The notes below the pieces were generated by a model that saw only the letters and a list, made by a program, of their open reading frames with translations, searched no databases and was not told where the DNA came from. The position numbers were made by a program, and so were the translations under genes. Source: Longimicrobium sp. (GTDB lineage Bacteria > Gemmatimonadota > Gemmatimonadetes > Longimicrobiales > Longimicrobiaceae). From it: a DNA stretch of 64,000 nt. This document shows positions 60,922-64,000 of the stretch, one piece after another (positions within the stretch are counted from its first letter, which is position 1; the number at the start of each line of letters is the position of its first letter). Location: positions 57,814 through 121,813 of the forward strand of contig DASVQP010000040.1 in the NCBI GenBank assembly GCA_036389135.1, given 5' to 3'.

Positions 60922-61261
60922 CCGCCGGGTGCAGGCAGTTGGCGCCACGCGCTCGTCCGCGCCCTTGAGACGATGACCCACTTCGCACGCGTGTGGGCGG
61001 CGTGTCGCTCGGTGGGGTATTCGTTGGTGTGCACATCTATCAGCCCTCAACCCCTTTTTTGTCATCCCGAACGACGCGCCGCTCCGGCCGCTCCCCGGAA
61101 CCGTACTCTGGCGCGGAGTGAAGGATCTACTGCGCGTGTGTCGAGGGGATGGCGAGTCGACGCGGCCGTCGTGCCCCGCCGGCTAGATCCTTCGGTCGCC
61201 GCAGGAGGGGTGGAGTGCGGCACAGGCATCGTTGAGGCGGCTCCCTCAGGATGACAGAGAA
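60922..61261. other. intergenic gap with a GTCATCC-bounded repeat
   Basis: About 340 nt. From about 61060 to 61257 it carries TGTCATCCCGA at one end and TCAGGATGACA at the other, with internal GAAGGATCTA and TAGATCCTTC, i.e. nested inverted ends. No gene seen. Confidence 0.6.
61060..61257. repeat. GTCATCC-ended inverted-repeat element
   Basis: Terminal 10-11 bp inverted repeats (GTCATCCCGA / TCAGGATGAC, one mismatch) and internal GAAGGATCTA / TAGATCCTTC arms. It fits a MITE or REP-like element; no transposase. Confidence 0.6.
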
Positions 61262-61558
61262 ATGAAACAGCCCGACTACTTCGTATACATCCTCGCCAGC
61301 CGTTCGCGTACCCTGTACGTTGGAGTCACGCGCGACCTCACGAGGCGGATGTACCAGCATCGCCAGCAGCCGGCGTTCACCGCGCGCTACGCGGTGACCC
61401 GGCTGGTGTACTTCGAGCACACGAACGACATCCGGGCGGCGCTTGAGCGGGAGAAGGAGATCAAGGGCTGGAAACGTGCAAGGAAGCTCGATCCCGTCAA
61501 ATCGCTGAACCCGGCGTGGGAGGAGCTCGCGCCAACTCTGGAACACGGCATCAGATGA
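61262..61558 (+). CDS. GIY-YIG nuclease-domain protein
   Basis: 98 residues from ATG 61262 (MKQPDYFVYILASRSRTLYVG). YFVYILAS and LYVGVTRDLTRRMYQHR are the GIY-YIG motifs with the catalytic Arg; LVYFEHTNDIRAALEREKEIKGW provides the conserved Glu and basic end. Small stand-alone members are of the UPF0213/YhbQ type, possibly DNA repair. Stop overlaps the next gene (ATGA). Confidence 0.9.
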   Translation: MKQPDYFVYILASRSRTLYVGVTRDLTRRMYQHRQQPAFTARYAVTRLVYFEHTNDIRAALEREKEIKGWKRARKLDPVKSLNPAWEELAPTLEHGIR

Positions 61559-62613
61559 AAAACGCCCGCCGCACCCTTGCGCCTCTCCTAATCCTCTGCG
61601 CGCTGGCTTCCGCGTGCTCGCCGGCGTACCTGGTGCGCGCGAGCTGGGAGGAGGCCAAGATCCTGGCGCGGCGCAAGCCGATCGCGCGGATCGTGGCGGA
61701 CCCTGCGACCGACTCTGTGACGCGCCGCAAGCTGGTGCTGGTGCAGGAGGCGCGGCTCTTTGCGCGCGACTCTCTGGGGCTGGAGGCCGGCGACAGCTAC
61801 ACGCTCTTCTCGCGCGTCCGCTCGGACACGCTGGCGATGGTGCTCTCCGCGGCGCGCAAGGACACCTTCCAGGCGCACACCTGGTGGTTCCCCATCGTTG
61901 GGCGCGTGCCGTACAAGGGGTTCTTCGACCCGGAAGACGCGGAAAAGGAGGCGCGGCGGCTGGAACGAAAGGGCTTCGACACCTACGTGCGGCCGACCGG
62001 GGCGTTCAGCACGCTGGGGTGGTTCAACGACCCGCTCCTCTCCACCCTGCTGCGCTACGACGACGTGTCGCTGGGGAACACGGTGGTGCACGAGATCGTC
62101 CACAACACCTTTTTTGCGCCGGGGCAGGTGGCGTTCAACGAGAGCTTCGCCAACTTCGTGGGCGGGCGCGGCGCCGTGCACTTCTTCTGCGCGCGCGAGG
62201 GGGCGCAGGGCCCGCGCTGCCGCGAAGCCGCCGCGTCGTGGGAGGACGACGTCATCTTCGGCGAGTTCCTGGAGGGGCTGGTGCAGGAGCTGGAGGCGCT
62301 CTACGCCCGCCCCGAGCTTACCCGCGAGGACAAGCTGCGCGAGCGCGAGAACGTCTTTGCGCGCGCGCGCCAGCGCTTCACGGCCGAGGTGCAGCCGCGC
62401 TTCAAAGCCGGGTCGTTCGCCGGCTTCACGCGCGGTCCGCTCAACAACGCCACGCTGATCTCGCGCCGCATCTACTACCAGCGGCTCGGCCTCTTCGACC
62501 GCGTCTACCGCTCGCGCAACGGCGACCTGCGCCGCACCGTCGCGGACATCATCGCCGCCGCGCGCGGCAACCGCGCAGACCCGTACGCCGCCGTGGCCGC
62601 GCTGGCGCCCTGA
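61555..62613 (+). CDS. zinc aminopeptidase-family lipoprotein (PF10023-like)
   Basis: 352 residues from ATG 61555, overlapping the GIY-YIG stop. Lipobox ASAC (Cys21). Gluzincin-like motif H179-EIV-H183 in NTVVHEIVHNTFF, with E196 in FNESFANFVGGRGA. The preceding VRPTGAFSTLGWFNDPLLST is typical of the putative aminopeptidase family. Expected to be an envelope-anchored zinc peptidase of unknown substrate. Confidence 0.88.
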   Translation: MKNARRTLAPLLILCALASACSPAYLVRASWEEAKILARRKPIARIVADPATDSVTRRKLVLVQEARLFARDSLGLEAGDSYTLFSRVRSDTLAMVLSAARKDTFQAHTWWFPIVGRVPYKGFFDPEDAEKEARRLERKGFDTYVRPTGAFSTLGWFNDPLLSTLLRYDDVSLGNTVVHEIVHNTFFAPGQVAFNESFANFVGGRGAVHFFCAREGAQGPRCREAAASWEDDVIFGEFLEGLVQELEALYARPELTREDKLRERENVFARARQRFTAEVQPRFKAGSFAGFTRGPLNNATLISRRIYYQRLGLFDRVYRSRNGDLRRTVADIIAAARGNRADPYAAVAALAP

Positions 62614-62688
62614 GCCCGTTGTGCGTTGCGGTTGGCGCCACTAGCTTCCACTTCCCCGCAAACCTCTGTTCCCCGAAGCAGGCCCTCC

Positions 62689-63912
62689 ATGAGTACCTCC
62701 ACTCCCGCCAGGCTGCGCGCCTTCCAGGTCGCGCTGACCGCTCTGTGCGCCGCCAGCATCGTGCAGTCGCTGATCGGCGTCGTGTGGCCGCAGGTGATCT
62801 CCGCGCACCGGCGGCTGATGAACGCGGCCATCTCCGCATCCGCCGGCATCAACCTGGGGGAAGCCACGGTGCCCGCGGTGGAGCTGTACGTGGAGGGGGC
62901 GGTGCGCCTGGCGGCGGTGGGGCTCGCCCTGGCGCTCGTCTGGCGCGCCGGAGCGCGGGCCGAGACGCGCGCGCTGGCGCTGCTCCTGGCCACCGCGTTC
63001 TTCCCCGCGTACATCGTGGCGCGGGCGGGGGTGCCCTATTCGGCGATCGTACTCGTCCAGAACGCCATGCAGTGGGTGTACATCGGGGCGTTCCTGCGCT
63101 TCGCCGCGCTCTTCCCGGAGCCGCTCACGCTGGCGGGCGTGGAAGCGTCCGACCGGGCGCGCGCCGAGCGCAAGGGCCGCGTGGCGAAGCCGGTGAGCCG
63201 CGGGCGCCGGTTGCTGCTGAAGCCGGCGGCGGTGTGGGGCGGCGCGGCGGTGGCGGCCTGCATCTCCACGATGGGCTCCGTGGCGGGGCAGCCGTTGTGG
63301 TATGCGGCGCTCGTACCGCTCCTGCTCTGGTCGCTCTACCGCGGGGTCGGGCTGCTGCGGGCCAGCTACGCCGTGGCCGATGCGGTGGGCCAGCGCCGCA
63401 TCCTGTGGGTGGTGCAGGGGCTGTACTCCATGCTCTGGCTGGGTGTGGTGATGCTGGCATCGATGGCGTACGGTGCGGTGCATGGCGCGCGTGCGGCTTC
63501 GGCCGGCATTCCGGCCAGCGAGATCCAGATCCCATACGGCGTGATGATGGCCGCCAACATCAGCCAGTCGCTCTCGGTGCTGGTGATGGTGGTGTGCCTC
63601 GCCTTCGCCATCTTCTTCCAGGGCGCGCTCGATCCGCGGCTGGCCCTCAAGCGCACCACCGTGTACGGCATGATGGCGGTGAGCGGCGCGCTCCTCTTCG
63701 CCGTGGTGGAGAACGTCGCCTCGTCGTTCATCGCGGACGTGCTGCACCTGTCCGACGGGTTCGGGGCGGCGGTCGCGGGCGGCGTGGTGGCGCTGGGGTT
63801 CAACCCGGCGCGCGCCTGGCTCACGCGGCGGGTGGAGAACCGCCTGGGCGGCGCGGTGCCGGACGCCGAACTTTCCGCCGCCGAGCTCCCGGCCGAGGTC
63901 GCGCCCGCGTAG
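62689..63912 (+). CDS. polytopic membrane protein, sensor-like, unknown
   Basis: 407 residues from ATG 62689 (MSTSTPARLRAFQVAL). About eight or nine hydrophobic helices. The C-terminal part (LALKRTTVYGMMAVSGALLFAVVENVAS...GGVVALGFNPARAWLTRRVENRL) resembles the last membrane helices and exit linker of histidine kinases with multi-helix sensors, but no kinase domain follows. It may be a stand-alone sensor or transporter. Start chosen by signal-like N-terminus. Confidence 0.7.
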   Translation: MSTSTPARLRAFQVALTALCAASIVQSLIGVVWPQVISAHRRLMNAAISASAGINLGEATVPAVELYVEGAVRLAAVGLALALVWRAGARAETRALALLLATAFFPAYIVARAGVPYSAIVLVQNAMQWVYIGAFLRFAALFPEPLTLAGVEASDRARAERKGRVAKPVSRGRRLLLKPAAVWGGAAVAACISTMGSVAGQPLWYAALVPLLLWSLYRGVGLLRASYAVADAVGQRRILWVVQGLYSMLWLGVVMLASMAYGAVHGARAASAGIPASEIQIPYGVMMAANISQSLSVLVMVVCLAFAIFFQGALDPRLALKRTTVYGMMAVSGALLFAVVENVASSFIADVLHLSDGFGAAVAGGVVALGFNPARAWLTRRVENRLGGAVPDAELSAAELPAEVAPA

Positions 63913-63972
63913 CATCCCGGCGGGGTTGTCAATCGCGGGCCGCGGGATAGATTTGCAGCAGGCTACAGGCCG

Positions 63973-64000
63973 CCGCCGCGGGGGAGCTCCCCCGCGGCGG
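63973..64000 (+). terminator. perfect 28-bp palindrome at the window end
   Basis: CCGCCGCGGGGGAG / CTCCCCCGCGGCGG, 60 nt past the last stop; likely the terminator of the membrane protein gene. It may continue beyond the window. Confidence 0.7.

Overview
The window is high-GC bacterial chromosome. The set of genes points to a Gram-negative (diderm) soil-type bacterium. There is an Mla lipid-transport operon, many lipoproteins, DsbD and VKOR/DsbA thiol systems, S9 peptidases, a PadR plus ADOP-type permease pair and a BTAD regulator with a membrane anchor. Together with dispersed GC-rich intergenic palindromes this is typical of Gemmatimonadota, most likely Longimicrobium-like. That assignment is inference; no rRNA or tRNA gene was found to test it.

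Layout. 1-3.4 kb (minus strand): a partial Ig-like lipoprotein, fabF, a NarL-type response regulator and ccdA. 3.5-4.2 kb: a PIN-domain toxin with a coupled small partner, closed by a strong terminator. 4.3-6.9 kb: a nitronate monooxygenase-like flavoenzyme divergent from chdC/hemQ (coproheme decarboxylase). 7.0-13.8 kb: mlaE-mlaF-mlaD, then lysC-asd-nudix-AI-2E transporter, tightly packed on the plus strand. 13.9-15.8 kb: a 3D-domain protein, a small membrane protein and a DinB protein. 16.1-19.0 kb: a cluster resembling LEA and envelope-stress proteins (DUF3618 protein, DUF2383 protein with 11-residue repeats, divergent LEA14-like lipoprotein). 19.4-25.2 kb: a zinc-ribbon protein, an S9 peptidase and a membrane-anchored BTAD regulator. 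25.3-36.2 kb: an accessory-looking stretch with a secreted protein, a serine hydrolase, a second S9 peptidase, a PadR/ADOP operon, a GNAT and the remains of an ABC ATPase plus permease/M1-peptidase system. 36.4-41.8 kb: an operon of a Tat-like small ORF, dsbD, a redoxin and a lipoprotein with one haem-c motif. 42.4-45.7 kb: a DUF1906 lipoprotein, corA, an SPW protein and a cobalamin-binding-type protein. 46.0-49.7 kb: thyX, DUF402 and a DsbA-like lipoprotein, facing a VKOR/DsbA operon. 49.8-56 kb: small unknown proteins, a class I glutamine amidotransferase, topoisomerase IB, a nucleotidyltransferase/phosphoesterase operon and a coiled-coil protein. 56.2-64 kb: a Gly/Asp/Arg-rich disordered protein, a cyclic-nucleotide-domain/aspartase fusion, a PabB-PabC fusion, GIY-YIG, a zinc aminopeptidase lipoprotein and a polytopic membrane protein.

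Themes. Thiol chemistry outside the cytoplasm recurs at four loci (ccdA, dsbD/redoxin, the DsbA-like lipoprotein, VKOR/DsbA). Translational coupling by ATGA or GTGA overlaps is very common. Six intergenic gaps carry the same composite two-hairpin repeat in both orientations. The best candidates for something undescribed are that repeat family, the cyclic-nucleotide-domain/aspartase fusion, the membrane-anchored BTAD regulator translated together with an S9 peptidase, and the small Tat-like ORF heading the dsbD operon.
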